Shown in pieces: positions 1-7,165 of a DNA stretch of 49,231 bases. A program made the position numbers and the translations under genes. Numbering within the stretch: position 1 is the stretch's first letter; each line of letters begins with the position of its first letter. A model generated the notes under the pieces. The model saw only the letters and a program-made list of their open reading frames with translations. It searched no databases and had not been told where the DNA came from. This DNA comes from Clostridia bacterium (GTDB lineage Bacteria > Bacillota_A > Clostridia > Oscillospirales > CAG-272): assembly GCA_017453335.1 (NCBI GenBank), contig JAFTKI010000037.1, forward strand, positions 1 through 49,231, written 5' to 3'.

Positions 1-35
1 GTCTTGGCAGACAATGTGTGCTTTTTTCAACAAAA

Positions 36-238
36 TCCGCCTTCTGCGGAAGAAATCCACCTTCGGTGGATGAAATCGCTTCGCGATGAAATCTGCCTTG
101 CGGCAGGAGAAGGGGCGGATTTAATTTCATCTGAGGCGGAACGCCGAAGATTTCATCCGAACGAAGTGAGGATTTCATCGTGCAATGAGTTGCAAAGCAA
201 CTCCGCACGATTTCATTGAATATATAAGGCTTCGCCTT
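36..238. repeat. Array of mini-hairpins linked by GAAATC / GATTTCAT
   Basis: At least seven short inverted repeats follow one another: 36-50, 55-71 (7-bp arms, loop TTC), 75-87 (5-bp arms, loop TTC), 93-106, 135-145 (loop GAA), 179-209 (CGTGC outside GAGTTGC, loop AAA) and 226-238 (loop TTC), with an imperfect one at 155-173. The left units are joined by GAAATC and the right units by GATTTCAT, so the array reverses orientation near 107-130. The arm sequences differ while the loops and linkers are kept, which argues for selection on structure. An open frame at 4-219 crosses the array and I do not regard it as a gene. The last hairpin touches the -35 of the next promoter. Confidence 0.8.
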
Positions 239-265
239 GATTTATTGGCGAAAGTGTGATATAAT
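237..265 (+). promoter_or_regulatory. Sigma-A promoter of the zinc-ribbon gene
   Basis: TTGATT at 237-242 and TATAAT at 260-265 are separated by exactly 17 bp. The -35 hexamer overlaps the right arm of the last mini-hairpin. Confidence 0.75.
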
Positions 266-289
266 GGAGCAAAGAAAGGCGGTATGGAT

Positions 290-655
290 ATGCCTCAAGG
301 ATATAAATGAGAATATAGTGACGTTTTATATTTCAAAAAAGACCATTTTTGCCCCGAATGTAAAACAAAATTAGATAAAGTTTCTGTTTCAAAAGTGGTT
401 AATTCCAACTCGCCTGAAGCAAAGGATTTTGATTTTAGTATGCCCGGAGGCAATTTTGCGGTGGGAGATGTTCAATTTACTTGGGATGAATTTGAATGTC
501 CAAACTGTAAAAGCCACATTACCGTTAATGAAATGAAAGAAATTGAGGGAATCCCGGTACCTAAAAAGCCTACCAAATGGAGAAAAATACGGTTTTATAT
601 ATTGGGTATTCTATTTTTAATTGCAATAGCGTTGGTAAAGAAATATTTAGGTTGA
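290..655 (+). pseudogene. Zinc-ribbon membrane protein, interrupted by an in-frame TGA
   Basis: The reading frame begins at ATG 290, seven bases after AAAGGCGG. It meets TGA at 308-310 after six codons, then stays open to 655. The continuous product would carry a CPEC motif near residues 22-25, a CPNC motif in the middle and one C-terminal membrane segment (RFYILGILFLIAIALV), typical of small clostridial zinc-ribbon proteins of unknown function. The GTG at 395 could start a shorter product but would lose the first Cys pair, so it is an unlikely natural start. A single C-to-T change of CGA, or G-to-A of TGG, would explain the stop. Sequencing error or a recent nonsense mutation are both possible. 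Codon use is AT-rich compared with the genes beyond 1793. Confidence 0.6.
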
Positions 656-662
656 CCTTATA

Positions 663-691
663 TTGACAAAACATAATAAGTATGATATAGT
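663..691 (+). promoter_or_regulatory. Sigma-A promoter of the lipoprotein gene
   Basis: A perfect TTGACA (663-668) and TATAGT (686-691) with a 17-bp spacer lie just after the zinc-ribbon stop codon. They show that the apparent TTG start at 663 is promoter, not coding sequence. Confidence 0.85.
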
Positions 692-725
692 TATTGTATC
701 AACAAAAAACATGGAGGATGGTAAT

Positions 726-1106
726 ATGAAAAAAGCATTGGTGATTTTTCTGACGGTTTTTATATGTGTTAGTTTTATAGCTTGTCAATATGACGAGCTT
801 GATCCCATCAATTTACCTTCCGGAACATACTATATGGTTGGTGATTTTGAAGAATATATGACTCCTTATTTGAGTTTGAACTTTGAAGATCATACCTTTT
901 CGATGGGAGCGAGTGCTTCTATTTCTTATGCTGAACACGGTTCTTTTGTGGTTGAAGGAACTCGAATTACGGCAACTTCTCAAAGTACAGTATTTGTTTT
1001 TGAAGTTACAGAAAAGAATACCCTGATTCTTGTTGATAATGGAAATAATGAATATTTTAAAATGTCTCTGAATTCTGAGTTTGTTTTGCAAGAGGAAGCT
1101 GCTTAA
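726..1106 (+). CDS. Small secreted lipoprotein of unknown function
   Basis: The start is ATG 726, preceded by GGAGG at 712-716. The 126-residue product opens with a lysine-lysine n-region and a hydrophobic stretch ending in the lipobox F-I-A-C, so Cys20 should be lipidated and the protein anchored outside the membrane. The mature part is about 106 residues, rich in aromatic and small residues (PSGTYYMVGDFEEYMTPYLS), and looks like a small beta-sandwich domain. I cannot name the family. It has its own strong promoter and probably shares a transcript with the YcxB-like gene 38 bp downstream. Function is not assigned. Confidence 0.75.
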   Translation: MKKALVIFLTVFICVSFIACQYDELDPINLPSGTYYMVGDFEEYMTPYLSLNFEDHTFSMGASASISYAEHGSFVVEGTRITATSQSTVFVFEVTEKNTLILVDNGNNEYFKMSLNSEFVLQEEAA

Positions 1107-1144
1107 ACGATTTTTACTAATCAATCAGTAAAGGAGAACAGAAA

Positions 1145-1648
1145 ATGAAGAACGAATACAAAATCACAAAAGATCTTGTCAAATCATGGGCAAAGGAGTA
1201 TCACCTGAACGGAGCTGCAAATATCGTTTTATTTATTCTTTGGTGTGTTGTAGGTGTTGTTGGCTTGGTGGGGCTGGTTTTTGGTATCGTGATGGCTTTT
1301 GATTGGAAGGCGATCTACCTCTATGCGCTCATACTTGTATTAGCAGTATATAAGCTTTTTATTCAGCGTTTTGTTGTTTGGTCAAAAAGATACAAATTAA
1401 TGTCAACTACTTATGGTGTTACGGAATGGATGCGCACCACCGAATTTTTGGATGATGAAATTGTGCTGACCGAGCACACGTCTGTCAGCAAATTCCAATA
1501 CAGAACGATTCAAAAAATAAAAGAGAAAGACAATGTTGTTATGATCATTATGAATCATAACATGGCCTTGAGATTGTATAAAGATGCTTTTGTGGAAGGC
1601 TCTTGGGAAGCATGTAAAGAACGCATCCTTGAAAAGAAAAAGATTTAA
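1145..1648 (+). CDS. YcxB-like membrane protein
   Basis: The product is 167 residues, with AAAGGAG seven bases or so before ATG 1145. Two membrane segments lie at about residues 26-50 and 55-72, followed by a cytosolic C-terminal domain whose pattern (YGVTEWMRTTEFLDDEIVLTE, then 'FQYRTIQKIKEKDNVVMIIM' and a closing helix) resembles the YcxB-like C-terminal domain common in Bacillota. The function of that family is unknown. The gene lies behind the lipoprotein and is followed at once by a strong terminator, so the two are probably one transcription unit. Base composition is AT-rich like the rest of 284-1648. Confidence 0.75.
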   Translation: MKNEYKITKDLVKSWAKEYHLNGAANIVLFILWCVVGVVGLVGLVFGIVMAFDWKAIYLYALILVLAVYKLFIQRFVVWSKRYKLMSTTYGVTEWMRTTEFLDDEIVLTEHTSVSKFQYRTIQKIKEKDNVVMIIMNHNMALRLYKDAFVEGSWEACKERILEKKKI

Positions 1649-1654
1649 TTGCAG

Positions 1655-1686
1655 AAAAAAGACAGGAGTCGCTCCTGTCTTTTTTT
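1655..1686 (+). terminator. Intrinsic terminator after the YcxB-like gene
   Basis: GACAGGAG (1661-1668) pairs with CTCCTGTC (1672-1679) around a TCG loop. It is followed by seven T and preceded by six A, so it could also work on the minus strand. Confidence 0.9.
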
Positions 1687-1747
1687 GATTCCAATATCAT
1701 GTCCGCAAAAACGGACATAATACGTGTTATAATACAGACATAACAAA

Positions 1748-1784
1748 AGAAAAGCGAAAGTAAAACCGTTTTTCCTTTTCTCAA
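1748..1784 (-). terminator. Probable terminator of the htrA-to-GT2 operon
   Basis: Read on the minus strand, AGAAAAGG at one side pairs with CTTTTCT at the other, with further A/T pairs inside, and a T-rich run follows. It sits just after the glycosyltransferase stop at 1793. The stem is mostly A-T, so the call is moderate. Confidence 0.5.
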
Positions 1785-1792
1785 GCACTTCC

Positions 1793-2515
1793 CTATGATC
1801 TTTCTACTTGGGCTTTTACTATTCTCTTTCGCATAGCATGTACATCTTTGATCATACGAAACGAATCTCGAACCACACGAACCTTGGAGTCTCCGTGATA
1901 CAGTACTTTGACAGGGATCTCGGTTACTTTGTATTCCAATTTGTTTGCCCAAAGAATGGCTTCAAAATCAAATGCGAAGCGGTCTACCTCACACCGAGAA
2001 AAGATACTTTTTGCGGCTTTTGCCGAGAAAGCCTTGCATCCGCACTGAGAATCGGAGATTTTCAACCCTCCCACACGGCACAACAGGCGCAGATATCCTT
2101 TTGATGCAAGTTTTCTCCAAAAGGTGTATCCGTCGTATCCGTCCTTTTGCAGATTTCTGGAACCCAATACAAGGTCGGTGTTGGGTTGTTCCTCAAAGGC
2201 TTTGACGATCTTTCCTATCACATCCACACCGTAAGCAAGATCTGCATCCAAAAACAAGCGGATATCTCCAACCGCTTCCAGAATCGCCTTGCGAACCGCA
2301 AAGCCTTTTCCGTGGTTGGATGAAAAGCTGATCACACGAATATTCGGAAGATTCAGATCCGCAACGGTCTTTCCACAGCCGTCTGTGCTTCCGTCATCGC
2401 AAAAGAGGATTTCATAGTCATCAAAGTTTTTTTGCAGATAGTCCGACAGCTTTTTTGCGGTGGTTGCAATGATCCTGTTTTCATTGTACATGGGAATGCA
2501 CACCGATACTTTCAT
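1793..2515 (-). CDS. Family 2 glycosyltransferase (dolichol-phosphate sugar synthase-like)
   Basis: The product is 240 residues and starts at ATG 2515 (MKVSVCIPMYNE), the classic N-terminus of GT-A family 2 enzymes. Upstream in-frame codons have no ribosome site, whereas AAAGGATC precedes this ATG. It keeps a DDGSTD nucleotide-sugar motif and a metal-binding LDADLAYG (DxD) motif. A QCGCKAFS stretch further on is typical of the DPM1/DPG synthase branch that charges polyprenyl phosphate with a sugar. No membrane helices follow the catalytic domain, so it is the short soluble form acting at the inner membrane face. Its ATG overlaps the stop of the methyltransferase by 4 nt (2512-2515), so translation is coupled. 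The exact sugar and lipid acceptor cannot be told. Confidence 0.85.
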   Translation of the reverse strand: MKVSVCIPMYNENRIIATTAKKLSDYLQKNFDDYEILFCDDGSTDGCGKTVADLNLPNIRVISFSSNHGKGFAVRKAILEAVGDIRLFLDADLAYGVDVIGKIVKAFEEQPNTDLVLGSRNLQKDGYDGYTFWRKLASKGYLRLLCRVGGLKISDSQCGCKAFSAKAAKSIFSRCEVDRFAFDFEAILWANKLEYKVTEIPVKVLYHGDSKVRVVRDSFRMIKDVHAMRKRIVKAQVERS

Positions 2516-3342
2516 TGTTCGTGATCCTTTCTGTAAACGAACAGATCGAAGTCGATCTCGGTTGCGAGTTCGTCGATGGTTTCCAGCTTTGCTTTGTCCT
2601 TTTGGGAGGTTCTCCAATAGTAAGGCGTCATTGAAAACAGCGCTTGAATCTGTTCCCTGCCGTTGACCGTGATATTGGCTTGAATTCGATGCCTTGCAAC
2701 CTCGGTCATTTTCTGTGGCAGATCGGCGCGTCCGGGATTTTGATAAGGATTCTCATACAACTGTTTTTTCAATCCCATCAAATGTCTCTCTCCTGCTCCA
2801 ACCAGTAAAAGATGTCCGCCCGGTTTGAGCGCTCGGCAGAACTCAGTCTCTGCGCAAGGGGCAAAAATGTTGGTGATTGCATCCAGAGAGCCGTTTTGTA
2901 CGGGAAGCTCGAAAATACTTGCAACGGCAAACGCCGCACCCGTTCCTGTCTGCTTGGCGCGTCTTGCCGCGTATTCTATCCCTGCACGGGAGAGATCAAT
3001 TCCCAGTACCGCGCGATCTTTTGCCATGCGGTTGGTGTAATAGCCTTCCCCGCAACCGGCGTCCAACACGGCAACGGCACCGAGCGAATCCAGAATCTGA
3101 TTGATCTTATCGGATAACAGCTCATAATATCCAGCATCCAAAAAGCTTCTGCGCGAAAGCACCGCTTCCTTGGTGTCTCCGTCCCCCGCGTGGGGACCTC
3201 CCAGATGAATATGACCGCTTTTGGCAAAATCAAAGCAATGTGTTTTCTGCCCCGTGCAACGGCAAACCTTGCCGTCCTCGGTTTGTGTCATGGATGCCCC
3301 GCAGGTTGGGCATTTCAAAAATTTCAGGATGCAGGATTTCAT
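2512..3342 (-). CDS. RlmA-like 23S rRNA (guanine-N1) methyltransferase
   Basis: The 276-residue product has an N-terminal zinc module (Cys11, Cys14, Cys27 or Cys29, His35 in the pattern CPTC...C.C...THCFDFAKSGH) followed by a Rossmann methyltransferase domain with the SAM motif VLDAGCGEGYY near residue 90 and a post-motif GIDLSRAGIEYAA. This order is diagnostic of the RlmA family, which methylates N1 of G745 or G748 in helix 35 of 23S rRNA. Which base is targeted cannot be decided here. The gene sits between the histidine kinase and the glycosyltransferase with 4-nt overlaps at both ends, so it is expressed as part of that operon. Length matches the family. Confidence 0.85.
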   Translation of the reverse strand: MKSCILKFLKCPTCGASMTQTEDGKVCRCTGQKTHCFDFAKSGHIHLGGPHAGDGDTKEAVLSRRSFLDAGYYELLSDKINQILDSLGAVAVLDAGCGEGYYTNRMAKDRAVLGIDLSRAGIEYAARRAKQTGTGAAFAVASIFELPVQNGSLDAITNIFAPCAETEFCRALKPGGHLLLVGAGERHLMGLKKQLYENPYQNPGRADLPQKMTEVARHRIQANITVNGREQIQALFSMTPYYWRTSQKDKAKLETIDELATEIDFDLFVYRKDHEQ

Positions 3343-4880
3343 GTCATATCTCCGTTTTGAATGTCATTTTGAGGGTTCTGTGAGATCGGAAGCTCAAACC
3401 AGAAGGTAGAGCCGATGCCAATTGTGCTGTCAACGCCGTAGATCGTATGATGCAGCTCCAGAATTTCCTTTACGATGGAAAGACCAAGTCCCGTTCCGAT
3501 CATCGCGCGCTTGTGTACCTTATCCACTTTATAGTAGCGATCCCAGATCAGGGGCAATTCCTCGGGGGCAATTCCCGCACCCGTATCGGTAACACTCAGG
3601 CGAACTGTTTTATCGGTTTTGGTTTGCGTTAACACGATTCGGTGGTCCTCCCCCGAGTAGTTGACCGCATTGTTGATCAGGTTATAAAGCACCTGTAGGA
3701 TCATTCCGCGGTCAGCACATACCCAAACCGAGGCATCGAAGCGGAAATCCATTTGAAATCCGCGGTGTCGCAGCAGCGCATCGTAACGGGCAAGCACCTC
3801 TTGCGTGGCGTCTGTGATATCGAAATATTCGGGAGTCAATACGCGCGCCCCTGCCTGCATTTTTGAAAGATCCAAGAGATCGTTTACCAGGTCGGAAAGA
3901 CGGGCAGTTTCATCAATCAATACCTGCATATTTTCGGGAGTGGTCTCCTCGGGAAAATCACGCATGACTTCACTGTATCCCTTGATGAGCGTGAGCGGTG
4001 TTCTCAGATCGTGAGAAATGTTTGCGATCAGCTCTTTTTGCAGATGATCTGCGCGGGAAAGCTCGTGTGCGGCATAGTTCAGTGTGCTTGCAAGCTCGCG
4101 GGTTTCCCGATAACCGTCACCCGCAAAATCAACGTCATATCTTCCCTCGGAAAGAATCTTTGCCGCCTTGTTCATACGGATCAGCGGAGCCGAAATTTTG
4201 CGGTACAGGATCAGTGCCATGATAATTGCCGCAACCAGAATAATGATCATGATCCAAAGGTACTGTGTGGTCAGGGTGCGGACGGTGGAATCCAAGGGCT
4301 GCAGACTGGTGTCCAAAAGAATCAGATATTCCTGTCCGTCTGTTCCCGTTGCAACACTTACATGGATCAAGCGCATGCTTTTATCGGGAAATTTAGCCTC
4401 TTGCTCATCCGGATCAAACAACGAGGTGATCATATCCGTAAAATCTTTTTCGGGAACATCTACGTGACCGAATGCCCGTCTTGAAAAAAATGAGCCGCCG
4501 CTTTCTTTTGCTTTTTCACGCAATCTTTGCACATCCTCAAAGGAAAGGGATACGGGAATCGTGTCTCCCGTATCATCCGCCTGTACGATCCTTTCGGCTG
4601 AGTCTGCGTTCAATCGATAAATCACAATATAAAGTGAGTGATCCACCGCGTTTTTCTTGGCAACCTGATCTAATTCATCGGAATCAAGATATGTGATCAG
4701 CTTGTTTGCCGATTCGGTCATTTCATTCTTTTTGACCGAACGGTAAAAATCTCCCAACAGAAAGATCTGGAAAAACCAAGTGATCAATAGGATAACGATC
4801 ACAAATACCGTCATGTAAAACAACAATTTCCAGCGGACACTGAGACCGTTTTTATTTTTTTTTAATTTACCTTTCTTCAT
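3339..4880 (-). CDS. Sensor histidine kinase
   Basis: The 513-residue membrane kinase has TM1 at about residues 17-42, an extracytoplasmic domain of about 165 residues, TM2 at about 208-228, a HAMP linker, and a dimerisation helix with the H-box ISHDLRTPLTLIKGY, whose phosphorylated His is residue 290. The ATPase domain keeps the N-box (NLINNAVNYS), G1 (VTDTGAGI) and G2 (GTGLGLSIVKEI). It partners the OmpR-type regulator directly upstream, whose stop overlaps this ATG by 4 nt. The outer domain has no motif I recognise, so the signal is unknown. The neighbouring HtrA protease suggests envelope or secretion stress, which is inference from context only. Confidence 0.93.
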   Translation of the reverse strand: MKKGKLKKNKNGLSVRWKLLFYMTVFVIVILLITWFFQIFLLGDFYRSVKKNEMTESANKLITYLDSDELDQVAKKNAVDHSLYIVIYRLNADSAERIVQADDTGDTIPVSLSFEDVQRLREKAKESGGSFFSRRAFGHVDVPEKDFTDMITSLFDPDEQEAKFPDKSMRLIHVSVATGTDGQEYLILLDTSLQPLDSTVRTLTTQYLWIMIIILVAAIIMALILYRKISAPLIRMNKAAKILSEGRYDVDFAGDGYRETRELASTLNYAAHELSRADHLQKELIANISHDLRTPLTLIKGYSEVMRDFPEETTPENMQVLIDETARLSDLVNDLLDLSKMQAGARVLTPEYFDITDATQEVLARYDALLRHRGFQMDFRFDASVWVCADRGMILQVLYNLINNAVNYSGEDHRIVLTQTKTDKTVRLSVTDTGAGIAPEELPLIWDRYYKVDKVHKRAMIGTGLGLSIVKEILELHHTIYGVDSTIGIGSTFWFELPISQNPQNDIQNGDMT

Positions 4881-5575
4881 GATCCTTCAAAGCGATATCC
4901 AACACCGCGAAGCGTGACGATATAATGGCTGTATCTGCCCAAGCTCTTGCGGAGCAGCTTGATATGGGTATCCAGTGTTCTCGCGTCACCGAAAAAGTCG
5001 TAGCCCCAAACCTCACACAAGAGCTTTTCGCGTGAAAGTGCAATGTTTCGGTTTTTCAACAAATAAAAGAACAGATCGTATTCTTTGGGGGACATTTCCA
5101 CTCGATTTCCATCGATAAACACCAATCGGGCGGTCACATCGGCGCGCAGATTGCCGTGATCAAGCTCGATCACAACATTTGGCTGCTTAGCCGTTTCGTG
5201 ACTTGCTGCAGGATTTTTTACGCGTTTCATGATCGCATCAATGCGCAGCATCAATTCCTTTGGCGAAAAGGGCTTGGTGACATAGTCGTCAATGCCAACC
5301 TCAAACCCGTTGATGCGGTCATATTCTTCTCCTCTGGCAGAGAGCATGATGATCGGCGTTTGTGTGGTCTTGCGGATCTCGCGGCAAGCCGAGAAACCGT
5401 CCAATTCGGGCATCATGATGTCCATAATGATCAGATCGTAGGTATTGCTTCGGCACAGTAAAACAGCTTCCATACCGTCTGCTGCCTCGGACACCGTATG
5501 CCCTTCGAATTCGGCATACTTACGGATGATCGCGCGAATGCGAGATTCATCGTCAACAACCAAAATGTGATACAT
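4877..5575 (-). CDS. OmpR-family response regulator
   Basis: The product is 232 residues from the ATG at 5575 (MYHILVVDDE), which matches the usual start of this family. An ATG four codons earlier (5587) directly abuts the AAAGG ribosome site and is therefore less likely. The receiver domain has the acidic pair Asp8-Asp9 and the phosphoacceptor Asp52 in the sequence LIIMDIMMP, plus the conserved KPF switch lysine. A winged-helix DNA-binding domain follows (residues about 130-232, with MSPKEYDLFFYLLKN and VWGYDFFGDARTLDTHI). It is the second gene of the htrA operon, 37 bp after htrA, and is coupled to the kinase by ATGA. Confidence 0.93.
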   Translation of the reverse strand: MYHILVVDDESRIRAIIRKYAEFEGHTVSEAADGMEAVLLCRSNTYDLIIMDIMMPELDGFSACREIRKTTQTPIIMLSARGEEYDRINGFEVGIDDYVTKPFSPKELMLRIDAIMKRVKNPAASHETAKQPNVVIELDHGNLRADVTARLVFIDGNRVEMSPKEYDLFFYLLKNRNIALSREKLLCEVWGYDFFGDARTLDTHIKLLRKSLGRYSHYIVTLRGVGYRFEGS

Positions 5576-5612
5576 TTCCGAAATCATCCTTTCTTAGGTT
5601 TTATCAAATCGT

Positions 5613-6974
5613 TTAATTTTCTTGTTCTATGTGATCCGGGACGTATTCACGCAACGTCATGCTGTATTCAAAAGTTTCGCCGTCCCGTTCGATCTCCAGC
5701 TTGACCGTGTCTCCCACCTTGAGTTGATCAACAATTGCATTCAGCTCTTCGGTTGTGGCGATTGCGGTTCCGTTGACCGATACGATTCGGTCCATGTTTC
5801 TCAGTGCATCCGAATCGTACTTCGCGGATACGATATATACCCCTGTTTTTTCGATCTTGAATTTTTTGTAATAATAGTTTTTATCTTTTTCCGTAACATC
5901 CAGCGTTTCCAAGCCGTGATCCACGATCCCTCGGATATATCCATGCTCGATCAGATCAAGCTCTACCTCATACGCAAGATCGATCGGGATCGCAAACGCC
6001 AAGCCTTCCACGCCTGTTGCCGCATACTTTGCATTGACGATGCCAATGAGCTGACCGTCCATATTGAACAATCCGCCGCCCGAGTTTCCTTGGTTAATTG
6101 CCGCATTGGTTTGCAGAAGCGTCATTTGTTGATTATCCGAGGTGGTTACCAGGCGGTCTGTCGCGCTGATGATTCCGTCGGTCACCGTTCCGCCCAGTGA
6201 GCCGAGCGGATTTCCGATTGCAACAACCTTCTCCCCTACCACAAGCTTTCCGCTGCAGCCTTGTTTTGCATAGGTCAACGGCTCGGTGTCTTTGGGTTGA
6301 ATGCGCAGGACTGCAAGATCGTTTTCGGGATCGGTTCCTACCAACGATGCCTTATATTTACTGCCCGATGTGAGTGTTACCGTGATCTCCTTTGCCGATT
6401 CCACAACATGGTTACAGGTCAGAATATATCCCTCGGCAGAGACGATCACACCGCTACCCGAGGACGAGGAAAGGTAAGAGCCGTAGAAAGACGAGACAAG
6501 CACCTGTACATCGATCACGACCACACTGTCCTGTACCTGTTGAACGACTTGTGAGACGGTGAAAACATCTTCTCCCGCGGAGCCGTAGATCGAGTTTTCG
6601 GTTTCATCTTTGCTCAAAATCGTTTCGGCATTCTCTTGATAGAGCTGAGAAGAATCGGGAGCATCATGGGTGTCGGGATTCTCCTCTTGGTTGATTGAAT
6701 TTGCAAGTAAAGCCCCCGCAAATCCTGCAAACAACGCAATTGATGCCGAAAGAATGATGGTGATCACAGAAAACAAAATGCGTTTGAGCGTATCATTTCG
6801 TTTGGGTTCGGGCTTCTGCGGTTGCGGTGCCTGATCGGTAGCGGAAAAAACATACCGATAGGTTTGCCCCGGTTGGGCTTGCATCGGTGTTGCCGCCTCC
6901 TGATTGTTGATCGGATTCGGAGAAGTTATATCTGTGTTGTCTTGATGAAAGTCATGGTTTTGGTTGTCCATCAT
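5613..6974 (-). CDS. Membrane-anchored HtrA/DegP-type serine protease
   Basis: The 453-residue product begins at ATG 6974, after AGGAGG with a suitable gap. A polar N-terminal cytosolic tail of about 63 residues precedes one membrane helix (about 64-92), so the protease faces outward. The trypsin-like domain has the complete triad: His189 in CNHVV, Asp219 in NDLAVLRI and Ser298 in QGNSGGG. A PDZ-like domain occupies about 350-445 but has a divergent peptide-binding loop. HtrA proteins degrade misfolded secreted proteins. It is the first gene of an operon with a two-component system, recalling the CiaRH-HtrA linkage of streptococci and the WalRK-HtrC linkage of Bacillus. Confidence 0.92.
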   Translation of the reverse strand: MMDNQNHDFHQDNTDITSPNPINNQEAATPMQAQPGQTYRYVFSATDQAPQPQKPEPKRNDTLKRILFSVITIILSASIALFAGFAGALLANSINQEENPDTHDAPDSSQLYQENAETILSKDETENSIYGSAGEDVFTVSQVVQQVQDSVVVIDVQVLVSSFYGSYLSSSSGSGVIVSAEGYILTCNHVVESAKEITVTLTSGSKYKASLVGTDPENDLAVLRIQPKDTEPLTYAKQGCSGKLVVGEKVVAIGNPLGSLGGTVTDGIISATDRLVTTSDNQQMTLLQTNAAINQGNSGGGLFNMDGQLIGIVNAKYAATGVEGLAFAIPIDLAYEVELDLIEHGYIRGIVDHGLETLDVTEKDKNYYYKKFKIEKTGVYIVSAKYDSDALRNMDRIVSVNGTAIATTEELNAIVDQLKVGDTVKLEIERDGETFEYSMTLREYVPDHIEQEN

Positions 6975-7020
6975 GTAACAGAACCTCCTGAAGAACAGAT
7001 TTATGTACTATTGTTCTCCT

Positions 7021-7026
7021 ATTATA
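7021..7026 (-). promoter_or_regulatory. Likely -10 element of the htrA operon promoter
   Basis: On the minus strand TATAAT lies 47 bases before the htrA ATG. No good -35 hexamer is visible at 16-18 bp, so activator dependence, possibly by the operon's own regulator, is conceivable but unproven. Confidence 0.5.
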
Positions 7027-7088
7027 CAAATCTTTTGTGACGGTAAAATGATGAAGATTGAAAAAATCCTTGAAAAAACGAGATTTTA

Positions 7089-7117
7089 TTGCTTTTTACG
7101 ATCTTTTCTGATATAAT
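7089..7117 (+). promoter_or_regulatory. Promoter of the queG-addBA operon
   Basis: TTGCTT (7089-7094) and TATAAT (7112-7117) with a 17-bp spacer lie about 50 bp before the QueG-like gene. Confidence 0.8.
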
Positions 7118-7165
7118 GGAAGTAACTTATCTTATTATAACACATAAAACAAAAAAGGAAAAGCC

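Noticed and set aside
4..219. Open frame of 71 codons across the hairpin array
   Set aside because: It is made entirely of the repeat units, has no ribosome site and reads as low-complexity translation of inverted repeats.
36..238. CRISPR array
   Set aside because: Units are short, differ in arms, have no constant 24-36 bp repeat and no regular spacers; no cas genes are nearby.
308..334. Selenocysteine insertion at the TGA, with a hairpin just downstream
   Set aside because: The stem is only A/T pairs with a bulge, the residue context is not a known selenoprotein, and no supporting Sec genes are in view. Nonsense mutation is simpler.
1728..1733. TATAAT in the gap after the YcxB-like gene
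   Set aside because: There is no -35 at 16-18 bp and no plus-strand gene follows.
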